Of a stretch of 64,000 bases of DNA, positions 8,207 through 17,517 are shown piece by piece. Below the pieces are notes generated by a model. That model was not told where the DNA came from, did no database searches, and saw only the letters and a program-made list of their open reading frames with translations. Position 1 is the stretch's first letter, and the number at the start of each line of letters is the position of its first letter. The translations under genes were made by a program, and so were the position numbers. The stretch is from Kiritimatiellia bacterium (GTDB lineage: Bacteria; Verrucomicrobiota; Kiritimatiellia; UBA8416; YA12-FULL-48-11), in NCBI GenBank assembly GCA_028716365.1, contig JAQUPZ010000001.1, forward strand, positions 409,205 through 473,204, written 5' to 3'.

Positions 8207-9625
8207 ATGTCAAGACATCGCACAGGTTACCTGTTCAAGCGTGGCGACACGTACTATCTCGAATACATGATTACCGGCAAGCGCGTAAAACGCGCACTCA
8301 AAGATGTTGCCGGCAATCCAATTACGACCCTCAAAGACGCCAGGACTAGACAAACTGAACTCATGGGGCCCCTTCTGGTGTCGAACAAAGAAGAAACTCT
8401 ACGGGAAATCACAAACCAGCTCAATGATGTTGCCGAACAACGCCAATCGGTTGAAGGAGCTGTTCAAAAATCGCTTGAGATTGACAGGGCATGGGATGAA
8501 TATCTTGCTTCTTCAAAACGGCCGGATACCGGGGCTGAGACTCTCCGCCAATATTCATTTCAGTTTGGTCGTTTTTTGCAATGGGTGAAAAAGAATCACC
8601 CCGAAGTTGTTGCCGTCCGTCATGTAACCCTGATGATTGCCGAAGCATATGTGCGTGATTTGAAAGAATCCGGATTTTCCGCAGGCACTTTCAACAAACA
8701 TCGGAATTTGTTAAGTCTGGTTTTCAGGGTTTTGAAAGAGAAGACCGGCCTGACTTCGAATCCCTGGGAGGACATAACACGCCGCAAAGAAACCCAGCAA
8801 AGCCGTCGGGAATTTACCGCCGAAGAGCTTGAGAGAATCATTCATACTGCGCCGGCTGACTTGCGTGTACTTTTTGCGCTCGGTATCTATACAGGCATGC
8901 GTCTGGGCGATTGTTGCACGCTTAGATGGGCAGAGGTCGATCTTCTCCGGGGCATTATAATTCGGGTTCCACTCAAAACAATACGCGGTCGGGCCAAGCC
9001 GATCCATGTACCAATGCATCCCCAGCTGACTTCAATGCTTCACGAACTTCATCGTTCATTGAAATTGAGAATGATACCGGAATATGTTTTGCCCAAAACA
9101 GCGGGAACGTATATTCAAAAACGCGATATCATCACTGATCGAATTCAACGACATTTTCTCAACAATGGAATTGATATTCATAAAAAGGGTACAGGCTATC
9201 AAATCAAGCGTGACAAGGAGGGCCTGCCTGTAAAAAACAGTAATGGTAATGTTGAGGTTCGATACACCGGCAAACGTGCCATTATTGAAGTCGGCTTCCA
9301 TAGTTTTCGACATACCTTTGTCAGCCTTTGCAGTGAAGCAAAGATTTCTCCTGCAGTCGTGCAGAACTTGGTTGGACACAGCAACCCAGCCATGACGCGG
9401 CATTATACACACGTTGGCGATCTTGCCGCCAGTCAGGCTGTTGCCGCATTACCAGCGCTGGGTGAGTTTGGCATCAAGAGGAAGAAAAACGTAATCAATA
9501 GCGCCATTGCGACATCAGAACTATCAATCAGGGATCGAAAAATTGTAACGATTCTTAAAAAATCCACAGCAAAGACTTGGGTGGCAGACAAAGATCAGAT
9601 TTTGGAATTGATTCACAGCCGATAG
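8207..9625 (+). CDS. int: Tyrosine recombinase / phage-type integrase
   Basis: 472 residues from ATG 8207 (AGGAG upstream; a TTG at 8195 is too close to it). N-terminal arm and SAM-like core-binding domains occupy roughly residues 1-200. The catalytic domain shows TGMRLGDCCTLRW (Arg I), HSFRHTF (H-x-x-R), GHSNPAMTRHYTHV (His/Trp box and the tyrosine nucleophile). It would catalyse site-specific integration and excision. The neighbouring tRNA-Tyr is the obvious target, although the gene lies on the 5' side of the tRNA rather than beyond its 3' end, so the element's orientation is unclear. Confidence 0.93.
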   Translation: MSRHRTGYLFKRGDTYYLEYMITGKRVKRALKDVAGNPITTLKDARTRQTELMGPLLVSNKEETLREITNQLNDVAEQRQSVEGAVQKSLEIDRAWDEYLASSKRPDTGAETLRQYSFQFGRFLQWVKKNHPEVVAVRHVTLMIAEAYVRDLKESGFSAGTFNKHRNLLSLVFRVLKEKTGLTSNPWEDITRRKETQQSRREFTAEELERIIHTAPADLRVLFALGIYTGMRLGDCCTLRWAEVDLLRGIIIRVPLKTIRGRAKPIHVPMHPQLTSMLHELHRSLKLRMIPEYVLPKTAGTYIQKRDIITDRIQRHFLNNGIDIHKKGTGYQIKRDKEGLPVKNSNGNVEVRYTGKRAIIEVGFHSFRHTFVSLCSEAKISPAVVQNLVGHSNPAMTRHYTHVGDLAASQAVAALPALGEFGIKRKKNVINSAIATSELSIRDRKIVTILKKSTAKTWVADKDQILELIHSR

Positions 9626-9856
9626 GAAATGTCCTCTGGAAAAGCATGTATTACTTGATTAAACAACGCGTTATACGCAAAACTATTGCGTATTGTGAGC
9701 AGGATATGACAAGGCAGGCGCAGTATGGGGAATGCCATAGAGGTAATAGTTTAGCGATGGAAGCAAAACCTGCATAAAGAAGCATTTGGTTTCTTAAAGT
9801 GCCGATATGCGTGATAAAGTCCTTGCCAAAAGTACTGAATATGCTAATTTTATGAC

Positions 9857-11200
9857 ATGAATCGAAACATCACACAGGATTTGGTGAGATGGAAGAACCT
9901 TAAACCCCGGAAGCCGCTGATTCTTCGCGGTGCCCGTCAGGTGGGCAAGACCTACGCTCTCAAGCAGTTCGGCGAATCGGCGTTTCCACACTTCCATTAC
10001 TTCAACTTCGAAGAAGACGAACGACTGAGCAGGATTTTTGACAAGGATCTTCGTCCGAAGCGAATTCTGACCGACATCCAGTTCCACCAGGACATATCGA
10101 TCAACCCGGAAACCGATCTGGTGATTTTCGACGAGATTCAGCGTTGTCCGCGTGCTTTGACGAGCCTCAAGTACTTTGCGGAGGAAACACCTGACCTGGC
10201 TCTCTGTGCAGCTGGATCGCTCCTTGGGGTGACCCTCGGTGCCGAATCCTTTCCCGTTGGCAAAGTCACGTTTCTTGATTTGATGCCGATGATGTTCGAG
10301 GAGTTTCTGGCGGGGACAGAGAGCACTCGTCTGCTTGAACTGCTTTCCAATGCCGATTTTGCAACGGCCCTGCCTGAGACAGCCCATGATCAGTTGTGGG
10401 AAATGTGGAAACAGTATCTCGTGGTAGGCGGCTTGCCGGAAGTTGTGAATGCGTATGTCGAGCGGCGGGACAACTTGTATGAAGCCATGCAATCCGTCAG
10501 AAAAACGCAGCGGGATCTCCTCCAAACGTACTTAGCTGATATCGCCAAGCACAGCGGCAAGACCAGCGCACTGCACATCGAACGACTATGGAGAAATATC
10601 CCGGAGCAACTGGCTCTGGCACAGGATGCCTCGGCCCCGAAGTTCAAGTTCCGCGAGTCGTTGCCTGGGGTCCGGGGTTACGAACGCATAGCCGGACCTC
10701 TGGATTGGCTGGAAAGCGCGAAATTGGTGATCCGGACTTCCATCGTGAATTCCATTGGCACGCCGCTTTCCAGTCGCCGCGCGGAAAATCGTTTCAAGCT
10801 GTACTTCTTCGATATCGGGCTTCTTGGCGCGATAAGCGGCATTCTTCCGGCGAGAATTCTTGAATACGGTTTCGGAACCTATCAGGGGTATGTGGCAGAG
10901 AATTTCGTGGCGCAAGAGCTCCTCGCATCGGGAATTGATTCGCTGTATGCGTGGCAGGGAAAGACGTCAGAGGTGGAGTTTGTGATTGAAGGCGAAGGTG
11001 GAATCGTGCCGTTCGAAGTGAAGTCAGGGCGCGTGACACAGTCGAAGAGTCTTGGGGTATTCGAAGAGAAGTTTCATCCCGCGCATTCGTACGTATTAAG
11101 CGCACGCAATGTTGGACAGAGCAACTTGCGACACTACGTGCCTGTTTATGCTGCGGGGCGTCTGTCGCGAAGAGTTCTCTCGGCAGCCGGCAGACTCTAG
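9857..11200 (+). CDS. AAA ATPase with DUF4143 C-terminal nuclease-fold domain
   Basis: 447 residues. The N-terminal AAA_14 domain has Walker A (RGARQVGKT) and Walker B (DLVIFDEIQ). The C-terminal DUF4143 region (about 230-447) contains DWLESAKLV, LYFFDIGLL, YVAENFVAQEL and EVEFVIEGEG with FEVKSG, a restriction-endonuclease-like fold. Such stand-alone proteins are common in anaerobes and mobile DNA; their function is not settled. No clear Shine-Dalgarno before the ATG. GC content is visibly higher than in the first 7 kb. Confidence 0.88.
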   Translation: MNRNITQDLVRWKNLKPRKPLILRGARQVGKTYALKQFGESAFPHFHYFNFEEDERLSRIFDKDLRPKRILTDIQFHQDISINPETDLVIFDEIQRCPRALTSLKYFAEETPDLALCAAGSLLGVTLGAESFPVGKVTFLDLMPMMFEEFLAGTESTRLLELLSNADFATALPETAHDQLWEMWKQYLVVGGLPEVVNAYVERRDNLYEAMQSVRKTQRDLLQTYLADIAKHSGKTSALHIERLWRNIPEQLALAQDASAPKFKFRESLPGVRGYERIAGPLDWLESAKLVIRTSIVNSIGTPLSSRRAENRFKLYFFDIGLLGAISGILPARILEYGFGTYQGYVAENFVAQELLASGIDSLYAWQGKTSEVEFVIEGEGGIVPFEVKSGRVTQSKSLGVFEEKFHPAHSYVLSARNVGQSNLRHYVPVYAAGRLSRRVLSAAGRL

Positions 11201-11425
11201 CGAGACTCTTTGTTGAGTTCCCCGCGGCTTGCCACGAGGGGTGAAAGCATGCCTTGGCGGATCGCTGTCGCAATTATGGCTAATATACTATCCCTATTTG
11301 TTACATTTACGGATAGTCAACTATCCATAATTGCAGAGACTGATTCTCGGTCGATTCTGCAAGACTGACTCTGTGTGCCCGTCGTGTCATCCGCTTTCTG
11401 TGGGTTTTCATGAAGGCATCCAAGT
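11201..11425. repeat. Cruciform-forming nested palindrome between convergent genes
   Basis: 10-bp inverted arms GCAATTATGG (11270-11279) and CCATAATTGC (11325-11334) enclose a second pair, ACTATCC (11287-11293) and GGATAGT (11311-11317). The right inner half continues as GGATAGTcaACTATCC, itself a palindrome, so the 7-bp element occurs three times. There is no T-run as in an ordinary terminator. It lies where the ATPase gene and the winged-helix gene converge. Confidence 0.6.
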
Positions 11426-11845
11426 CTAGATGCAATAGTCCATACACCCTTGCAGAGGATCCTGCGGGGGTACAACCGCATTTCTTTGGTTCTTCTCCGG
11501 AGTTTTCCCGCCGATTTTTACCAATCTGTACCGTGTACGCTTGTTGGTTCCAGTTTTTCCAATAATGCCGTTCTTCGTCAGTTCCCGAAGATGTCGAAAC
11601 ATGGAACTCTTTGCGATACCGCCGTATCGGTTGATCTCCTTTGCAGATGCACTGCCTACCTTCTTTAGATATGTAACAATAGTCTCATTATTGGATGATA
11701 AATCGATCGGCAGGGCATTGGTTGTGGTCGACGATACTCTTGCGTCTACCGCAAAACGGGCTTTGATCTCCTGTTCTTCTTGTTCGGCCGCGTGCATCAG
11801 GGTTACCATCTTCGACAGGTAGTGGCCCAGCAGCCTTATCCTCAC
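11426..11845 (-). CDS. Winged-helix transcriptional regulator, 5' end interrupted by a stop codon
   Basis: 139 residues from GTG 11845. The core (TIVTYLKKVGSASAKEINR, then KSSMFRHLRELTKNGII) is a winged helix-turn-helix like those in ArsR or MarR-type proteins. The only strong ribosome site (GAGGAGGTAAC) serves an ATG at 11878 whose frame runs into this gene but meets TAA at codon 5 (11864-11866). Either the gene is freshly inactivated or translation starts at the internal GTG, which lacks an SD site. The target is unknown; the palindromes just downstream are a candidate. Confidence 0.65.
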   Translation of the reverse strand: MRIRLLGHYLSKMVTLMHAAEQEEQEIKARFAVDARVSSTTTNALPIDLSSNNETIVTYLKKVGSASAKEINRYGGIAKSSMFRHLRELTKNGIIGKTGTNKRTRYRLVKIGGKTPEKNQRNAVVPPQDPLQGCMDYCI

Positions 11846-11983
11846 GTCTCTGGTTAGAGCTTCTTATTCTGCAATCATGTTACCTCCTCTCGACAAGTTT
11901 GCCGCACGTTTCGTATAGTTCAACCGACAAGAGCATCCAGAAGATGTCATTCCCGTCTGCAAGGAACGTGTTTCCGTAGATGG

Positions 11984-12412
11984 TTAACAACTGCGGATAA
12001 AATCGACAAGCCTATTCATTTCAATGACATTTATCCGTTGCACAGGATGCCTAATTGATATCTTTGCATTCGGAAACACCAGCACGGCCACCACCCATGG
12101 ATTCTTGCCAGAGAGACGCTTTGCCAAATCTCTGATCCACCGGATGCTTCGCATTACCTGGCTGATGGGGTTGGTCTTGAGAGGCCTTCCGTTTATTAAA
12201 ATACGCTTGCCGTCTGTCGTGACTATGCCCTTATGGCTCTTTGTTTCACATAGGAATATAGTGCCGTCGGGTCGAATGACTACATGGTCCATGTTGCCGT
12301 ACCGATATTTGATGTCGTTCAGAATCAGATAACCGTCAACCAACAGGTCCAACAGCTTCTCGCCGACACGCTTTTCAGCGATTTTCCATGCAGGGTCTTT
12401 TCCTGTTGCCAT
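11984..12412 (-). CDS. NERD-domain (nuclease-related) protein
   Basis: 142 residues. The stretch VGEKLLDLLVDGYLILND, then GNMDHVVIRPDGTIFLCETKSHKG fits the NERD domain, with the D and E-x-K residues of the nuclease-like core, followed by NPISQVMRSIRWIRDL. NERD domains resemble restriction enzymes and are thought to act on nucleic acid; the actual substrate is unknown. It is divergent from the nuclease-like gene at 12504 and lies upstream of the winged-helix gene on the same strand. Confidence 0.82.
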   Translation of the reverse strand: MATGKDPAWKIAEKRVGEKLLDLLVDGYLILNDIKYRYGNMDHVVIRPDGTIFLCETKSHKGIVTTDGKRILINGRPLKTNPISQVMRSIRWIRDLAKRLSGKNPWVVAVLVFPNAKISIRHPVQRINVIEMNRLVDFIRSC

Positions 12413-12503
12413 TCTTTAAAGATGTAACGGCACCTTATAAATCCACCTATCTGGATATTCGGCATACCGAAAGATTGAAATACTTCCTCCACTTCTATTC
12501 TGG

Positions 12504-12884
12504 ATGGACAATTACCATTGCCTTCAATCAGGCCGCAGGCCTCAATACAAATCCCGCGTTGAGCGGCAAATTGGAGATCTTCTGGCGTATCGCCAGATTC
12601 CATTTATCTACGAGAAACCAACGGCTGTGATTGACGACGGCCTCACAAAAATATGGCACCCCGATTTCTCCCTGCAATATGGTCTTCTCATCGAGTACTT
12701 CGGCATGAACGGTGACAAGCATTACACCGAACAAGCCCGCCACAAACTCCGCGTCTACCGGGAGAACCAGCTCGATACCATCCCCCTATATCCCCCTGAC
12801 ATCATTTCTGGATGGCAAGACAACTTGACTGACAGGATAGGTCACACACTTGAAAACAGGATAATATCATTGAGGCGTACATAA
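12504..12884 (+). CDS. Restriction-endonuclease-fold protein (VSR/DUF559-like)
   Basis: 126 residues. Contains VERQIGDLLAYRQIPFIYEKP, then WHPDFSL and LLIEYFGMNGDKHY, then a C-terminal helix with RVYRENQLDTI. This is the E...D...E pattern of small PD-(D/E)XK-type proteins in which a lysine is replaced, as in VSR-like and DUF559 proteins. It may trim or nick DNA. No SD site at the ATG. The 91 bp to the divergent NERD gene should contain both promoters. Confidence 0.62.
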   Translation: MDNYHCLQSGRRPQYKSRVERQIGDLLAYRQIPFIYEKPTAVIDDGLTKIWHPDFSLQYGLLIEYFGMNGDKHYTEQARHKLRVYRENQLDTIPLYPPDIISGWQDNLTDRIGHTLENRIISLRRT

Positions 12885-13026
12885 TGACTTCATTGGAATT
12901 GTTCGACCACAGTAATTGAGCTAAAGAAGGCAAGTCGTTGAAGGGTTTTTGCTGTTGAATCTGCTGATGATAAATGATAGTTCTTCTCGCATCGGCTGTT
13001 ATTAAAGTTACCTGTGACTTACTATT

Positions 13027-14049
13027 ATGAAAATACATACAATCCACAAAAGGGTAAACCGATCCAGAGTCCGTCGACTGAGTTTCCCGGCCATCAAGGT
13101 CTCCTACAATAACAAACATTTCTATCTTGCGCTCATACGAGGCAAAGCGCTGTTCGCGTGTGCACGCGTATCTCGAGCAGATGAAGATCCTAACAAGGGC
13201 TATCAACGTCTCCTCAAAGCCTCACGTGCCAAAGTGATAGCTGAGTATTTTAATACAGGAAATGTGATACCAGGATCAATTATCCTGAGTGCGCAACCAG
13301 AGGCTTCGCTCAACTTCAATCAGGCTAAATCCGAAATTAGCTTCCTTGCTTCTGAAGGTGCCTTTCTTGTAATAGACGGCCAACACCGACTCTACGGAGC
13401 ACACGAAGCCACTGTCGAAGTACAACTTCCTGTTTGTATTTTTGAAGGCTTAAATACAGCTCAAGAGGTTCAGTACTTTCTGGACATAAACGGAACACAA
13501 CGGGGAGTGCCTAGAACGTTACAACTGGAAATAGTCAAGTTCTCCGCCCCCGAAGATTCAGAAGATGCAGTGCGCGTCAAACTTTTTAATGAACTGAACT
13601 CCAACCCAGAATCACCACTTTGTAATAAGATGTCTCCGACCAAGAGCGTCATAGGCAAACTCTCTCATGTTCCCTTTAAAGCGGCAATTGATCCGATACT
13701 TCGCAATCCCCAGTTTCGGCGCAGCACTTTCGAAAACAAGACAAAACTCCTCATTAACTTCCTCACAGCTGCAGAAGCGGCTATGGCAGAAGCTGGCCGT
13801 CCAGAGAAAATGACAAATGCCGCTTTCTTCCAATCTCTTTTTGTGGGTTTTGACTCTATAATGAATTACACAAGATTGCATTACGGCAATCTCAAGGAGG
13901 AATCTTTCAGGGCAGCATTGGCTCCTCTAAGCCAGATTGATTGGGATCGCCATTCTGGCACAAATAAAGCGGCCATCCAGAATCTTGCGAAGGAAATTCT
14001 TTCTCTAATTCTCGGCAGTGAAGGACTTTCTGATGAGATGTTGCAATGA
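13027..14049 (+). CDS. DGQHR-domain protein (DndB-like paralogue)
   Basis: 340 residues. Carries the diagnostic FLVIDGQHRLYGAHEA, followed by LNTAQEVQYFLDINGTQRGV. The DGQHR domain defines DndB, the autoregulator of phosphorothioation genes, and relatives in other islands. A second, separate DGQHR gene sits at 16187, so this one is an accessory paralogue. Its stop overlaps the start of the next gene (ATGA), so the two form a module. It lies beyond dndA, which converges on the pair. Confidence 0.85.
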   Translation: MKIHTIHKRVNRSRVRRLSFPAIKVSYNNKHFYLALIRGKALFACARVSRADEDPNKGYQRLLKASRAKVIAEYFNTGNVIPGSIILSAQPEASLNFNQAKSEISFLASEGAFLVIDGQHRLYGAHEATVEVQLPVCIFEGLNTAQEVQYFLDINGTQRGVPRTLQLEIVKFSAPEDSEDAVRVKLFNELNSNPESPLCNKMSPTKSVIGKLSHVPFKAAIDPILRNPQFRRSTFENKTKLLINFLTAAEAAMAEAGRPEKMTNAAFFQSLFVGFDSIMNYTRLHYGNLKEESFRAALAPLSQIDWDRHSGTNKAAIQNLAKEILSLILGSEGLSDEMLQ

Positions 14050-14969
14050 TTAGTCTCTCGGGCAAGATATTCAAGACATCAATGCGCAAGGCTGTGGCAG
14101 ATCTTGGCTATCGAATTCCACCAGAACAAGCGGCCTCAATAGGTACATGGGACATAAAAAGTCTTATGCTGGGGGGCCACACAGATATCACCCTTCTTCA
14201 GAATGACACATTCGTTGCTGAATTCGATCCAGAAAGATACTTTGAGGCTCTTCGTTTCAGCATGTATCGAGGATACACGCGTGCCTTAAAGCAAACCACT
14301 GCAGCGAAATCCATATCACAGGTCATCAGTGTGCCAACTCCGTGGGTCGTTGTGTCTTCATACTACGCAGCTTTCTTCACAGCAGTGGAACTGCTACGTG
14401 CTGCTGGTGTATGGTTCACATTTCTTGACAAGGCAGATGTTAGCACGGTGACGGCATCCGCAACCAATACTCCACCTGTTTCACTATCCCCTGGACTCTA
14501 CCTCGGTCGAACTTCTCGAGCTAACTCGGGAGACTCACATCGTATTAGATTCGCACGAGAATCTGGATCTTCCCATCAACATATTTGGCAACAGCTTGGA
14601 CATGTATTGCTAGCCAGAGTTTCTCCAAACGATACTCAAGAACAATTCGAACTTGATATGTTCAGTCGTTTCCTCGGCCATGGAAAACGATCATGGAATA
14701 ATCCAAGCGAGACACGTAACGAATGGAACTACCAACGTCCGGAACTCTATGGAATTTGCGGGGATCGAGAGGGGCTTGAATTCAGAAAGATCGTTAAAAC
14801 TCCTAAATCTGCTAGCGCATGGGCAAGCAATAAGCACATGGGCAGATCAGGATCCACAGAGGCGGCCGCGATAGCTTTTGTTATGTTTGTCCTCCAAGAT
14901 GTCTTTGACCAGACAAAAAACATCATATTCCCTTCGAGTATACTTGTGCGACTTTCTCAATACAACTAG
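14046..14969 (+). CDS. Hypothetical protein coupled to DGQHR gene, possible HEPN-like fold
   Basis: 307 residues, no named family recognised. Two hints of a HEPN-like architecture are a helix VSSYYAAFFTAVELLRAAG and, about 120 residues later, SETRNEWNYQRPELYG with the R-N-x-x-N-Y type of motif. Both are weak. The start overlaps the DGQHR gene by 4 bp, and the end overlaps the end of dndA (opposite strand) by 4 bp. The compact arrangement argues for a single transferred dnd island. Confidence 0.7.
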   Translation: MISLSGKIFKTSMRKAVADLGYRIPPEQAASIGTWDIKSLMLGGHTDITLLQNDTFVAEFDPERYFEALRFSMYRGYTRALKQTTAAKSISQVISVPTPWVVVSSYYAAFFTAVELLRAAGVWFTFLDKADVSTVTASATNTPPVSLSPGLYLGRTSRANSGDSHRIRFARESGSSHQHIWQQLGHVLLARVSPNDTQEQFELDMFSRFLGHGKRSWNNPSETRNEWNYQRPELYGICGDREGLEFRKIVKTPKSASAWASNKHMGRSGSTEAAAIAFVMFVLQDVFDQTKNIIFPSSILVRLSQYN

Positions 14970-16102
14970 TGAACTGAAAGCTCAGTGATAGCCCGCGCGA
15001 CTTGTGTCCAATCTACGTCTGGTGTCAGATGACACCACGATATCCGCAACGCGCTACTTATCTTCTCACCACATAATCCCATGGCTTTCAGTACGTGACT
15101 CGGTTGATACGATGAGGAAGTGCATGCAGAACCATTTGAAATGGCAACCAGATCTTTCAGAGCGACCATTACAGCCTCGGAATCTATCCCGCAGAAGGAG
15201 ATGTTCAAGACATTCGGAAGAACACGGGATTGATCGCCATTGAGCGATGGCTTCATAGAAGCGAAAGCCACCAACGCCTTTTCACGAACACTCTGACACT
15301 GTTTTGCTCGTATGACGTGATCTTCGAGAGCCAATTCTGAAGCCATTCCGAGTCCCACAATCAATGGTACAGGCAGGGTACCTGGCCGCAGGCCTCGCTC
15401 TTGGCCTCCGCCAAACAACAACGCCGTCAATGGTGGTCGCTTAAATTGCCGCCGGCGGGCAATCAATGCACCCACCCCCTTTGGCCCATAGATTTTGTGT
15501 GCGCTCGCACTGATAAGGTCTATTCGCTTGTTCTGTAAATCAGATATAATCTTTCCGAATCCTTGCGCGGCATCCACATGAAAAAAGGCGACATGTTCCT
15601 TGAGAACCTCAACTATCTTGGCAATTGGCTGGAGGACACCAGTTTCGTTGTTCACATGCATTACAGAGACCAGCAAAGTATCAGGTCGAATCACTTCTCG
15701 TATGGCCTCTGGACTAACCCATCCCCCTTCGCTGGGTGCAACCAACGTCACATTGAATCCACGTTGCCGTAGCGCTTCCAAGGGTTCCAGCACAGCCTTA
15801 TGTTCGATCTGTGTGCTGATAATATGTTTACGACCTACTTTCTCTCCGTATTCTGCGAGTCCGAGCAAGGCAAGATTATTACTCTCCGTTGCTCCGCTCG
15901 TGAAGATTACCTCTTCTCTCTCGGCATCTACCACGGCAGCAACCTGATCGCGCGCTTTTTGTACAGCAGACTTAGCACGGTTGCCGAAATCATGTGTGCG
16001 ACTTCCTGCATTACCATAGTCTACGTCAAAATAGCGTAGCATAACTTCACGCACTCTGGGTTCCAGAGGCGTGGTAGCATTACAGTCGAGATAAATGCTC
16101 AT
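14966..16102 (-). CDS. dndA: Cysteine desulfurase DndA
   Basis: 378 residues from ATG 16102 (MSIYLDCNATTP, the usual start of NifS/IscS enzymes; an upstream extension lacks family similarity). PLP lysine in SASAHKIYGPKGVG; catalytic cysteine in SNGSACTSSSYQPSHVL near residue 325. It takes sulfur from cysteine and loads it for DndC-dependent replacement of a backbone phosphate oxygen by sulfur. Divergence from dndBCDE is the classical dnd arrangement and separates it from housekeeping IscS. Confidence 0.92.
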   Translation of the reverse strand: MSIYLDCNATTPLEPRVREVMLRYFDVDYGNAGSRTHDFGNRAKSAVQKARDQVAAVVDAEREEVIFTSGATESNNLALLGLAEYGEKVGRKHIISTQIEHKAVLEPLEALRQRGFNVTLVAPSEGGWVSPEAIREVIRPDTLLVSVMHVNNETGVLQPIAKIVEVLKEHVAFFHVDAAQGFGKIISDLQNKRIDLISASAHKIYGPKGVGALIARRRQFKRPPLTALLFGGGQERGLRPGTLPVPLIVGLGMASELALEDHVIRAKQCQSVREKALVAFASMKPSLNGDQSRVLPNVLNISFCGIDSEAVMVALKDLVAISNGSACTSSSYQPSHVLKAMGLCGEKISSALRISWCHLTPDVDWTQVARAITELSVH

Positions 16103-16136
16103 TGTTTGTTTGTCAAAATAGATTGAAGTTATATTA

Positions 16137-16166
16137 TTGACATACTTTAGATTTTTCAACTACTTT
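16137..16166 (+). promoter_or_regulatory. Likely sigma70-type promoter of dndBCDE
   Basis: TTGACA (16137-16142) and TACTTT (16161-16166) are separated by 18 bp, about 20 bp before the dndB start, in the 85-bp divergent interval with dndA. In other systems DndB represses this promoter, but I see no clear operator. Confidence 0.5.
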
Positions 16167-16186
16167 ATGCCAAACATGAGGTTGAA

Positions 16187-17272
16187 ATGGAAGCGTTATC
16201 TACCCTAAGTTTTCCGGTGATTCGTGGCGTTCAGGCTGGACGGGAATTTTTTGTTGCCATGTGGTCTCTCCGCATGTTGCGACAGATCTCTATTTTCGAT
16301 GAGCACGAATTGCCACCTGAACTACGCGCACAACGGGTTCTCAATAAATCGCGCGTTCCTGAGATTGCTCATTACATATTGGATAATCCCAAAGATTATG
16401 TCTTCTCTGCTATTACAGCCTCGATAGATTCAGAAGTGACGTTTGAGCCGTTTACAGCTGGCGAGAAACGTGTTGGATTCCTAAAGGTTCCAATGGACGC
16501 GAAATTCATTATCAATGATGGTCAACACCGTCGAGCAGCGATCCTTCAGGCGCTTGACGACAAAACATCGCTAGGAAGCGAGACTATTGCGGTCGTCTTC
16601 TTTTTGGATATAGGCCTCCATCGCAGTCAACAAATGTTCGCTGACCTCAACCGATACGCTATCCGGCCGAGTCGATCCCTTGGGCTGCTCTATGACCATC
16701 GGAATGACAAGGCCAAACTGGCCCGACTGGTTATCATGAAATCAGAAGTATTTAGAGATATTGTGGACTTGGAAAAGAGCTCCTTGGCGCCACGATCAAG
16801 AAAACTTTTCACCTTAAGCGCTTTCTACAATGCATGCGCAGATCTGATTGAAGGACTCGAAACCGGCAAACTTGAGGAAGACGCCGACATGGTACGCGAT
16901 TATTGGGATACTGTCGCAAAGTATTTTCCGACCTGGTTACAGGTTCGTGACGGCAAGACTGCGGCAAGTGAAATCAGAGATTCGTACATACATGGACATG
17001 GTATTGTGCTTCAAGCGCTCGGAAAAGCCGGGAATCCTCTCCTCCGTGGTTGCCCTGGCGCTTGGAAATCTCGATTGAAGTCTTTGTCCAAGATCGACTG
17101 GTCGCGCAAGAATGCGAAGTTATGGGAAGGGCGCGCTATGATCGGCGGCAAGATCTCCAAAGTATCCACGAACATTGTCCTGACCACCAATGTCATCAAG
17201 CACCACCTCGGAATTGAACTGTCGAAAGATGATCAACGGATTGAAGATGCATGCAACCGGAGACAACACTGA
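16187..17272 (+). CDS. dndB: DNA sulfur modification protein DndB
   Basis: 361 residues, ATG 16187 with GAGG five bases upstream. Contains FIINDGQHRRAAILQAL and a following LHRSQQMFADLNRYA, the conserved DndB core (DGQHR domain). DndB is dispensable for the chemistry and acts as a transcriptional regulator of the dnd operon. Its TGA overlaps the next ATG. First gene of the rightward dndB-x-C-D-E operon. Confidence 0.93.
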   Translation: MEALSTLSFPVIRGVQAGREFFVAMWSLRMLRQISIFDEHELPPELRAQRVLNKSRVPEIAHYILDNPKDYVFSAITASIDSEVTFEPFTAGEKRVGFLKVPMDAKFIINDGQHRRAAILQALDDKTSLGSETIAVVFFLDIGLHRSQQMFADLNRYAIRPSRSLGLLYDHRNDKAKLARLVIMKSEVFRDIVDLEKSSLAPRSRKLFTLSAFYNACADLIEGLETGKLEEDADMVRDYWDTVAKYFPTWLQVRDGKTAASEIRDSYIHGHGIVLQALGKAGNPLLRGCPGAWKSRLKSLSKIDWSRKNAKLWEGRAMIGGKISKVSTNIVLTTNVIKHHLGIELSKDDQRIEDACNRRQH

Positions 17273-17517
17273 TGCCAAACCCTTATCAAGTACATATCAG
17301 CAAAATTCTCCGATGCACAGTGGCTCACGCTGCTCGTATAGAAACCATAATGCGAGATTTTGTTTTTCATGCCACCCTGGATTGGTTGAGCCCTAACGAG
17401 TTTGCGGCCGCAGCCATGAAAGCGCAACGCCTCTATCTACAGGACAAAACGGCTTTTGAAACGTTCTTCGATTCTGTCAGAACCCATGCCATCAAGGAGA
17501 AACAGGCTCATGGGTAA
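17272..17517 (+). CDS. Small hypothetical protein inside the dnd operon
   Basis: 81 residues starting at ATG 17272, which overlaps the dndB stop; it overlaps the dndC start by 8 bp. Helical, no recognised domain. It is not DndE, which is present at the end of the operon. Because it is translationally coupled on both sides it probably works with the modification complex, but nothing in the sequence says how. Confidence 0.75.
   Translation: MPNPYQVHISKILRCTVAHAARIETIMRDFVFHATLDWLSPNEFAAAAMKAQRLYLQDKTAFETFFDSVRTHAIKEKQAHG

Noticed and set aside
10586..10915. Reverse-strand open frames inside the DUF4143 ATPase gene
   Set aside because: High-GC shadow frames of a clear AAA_14/DUF4143 coding sequence.
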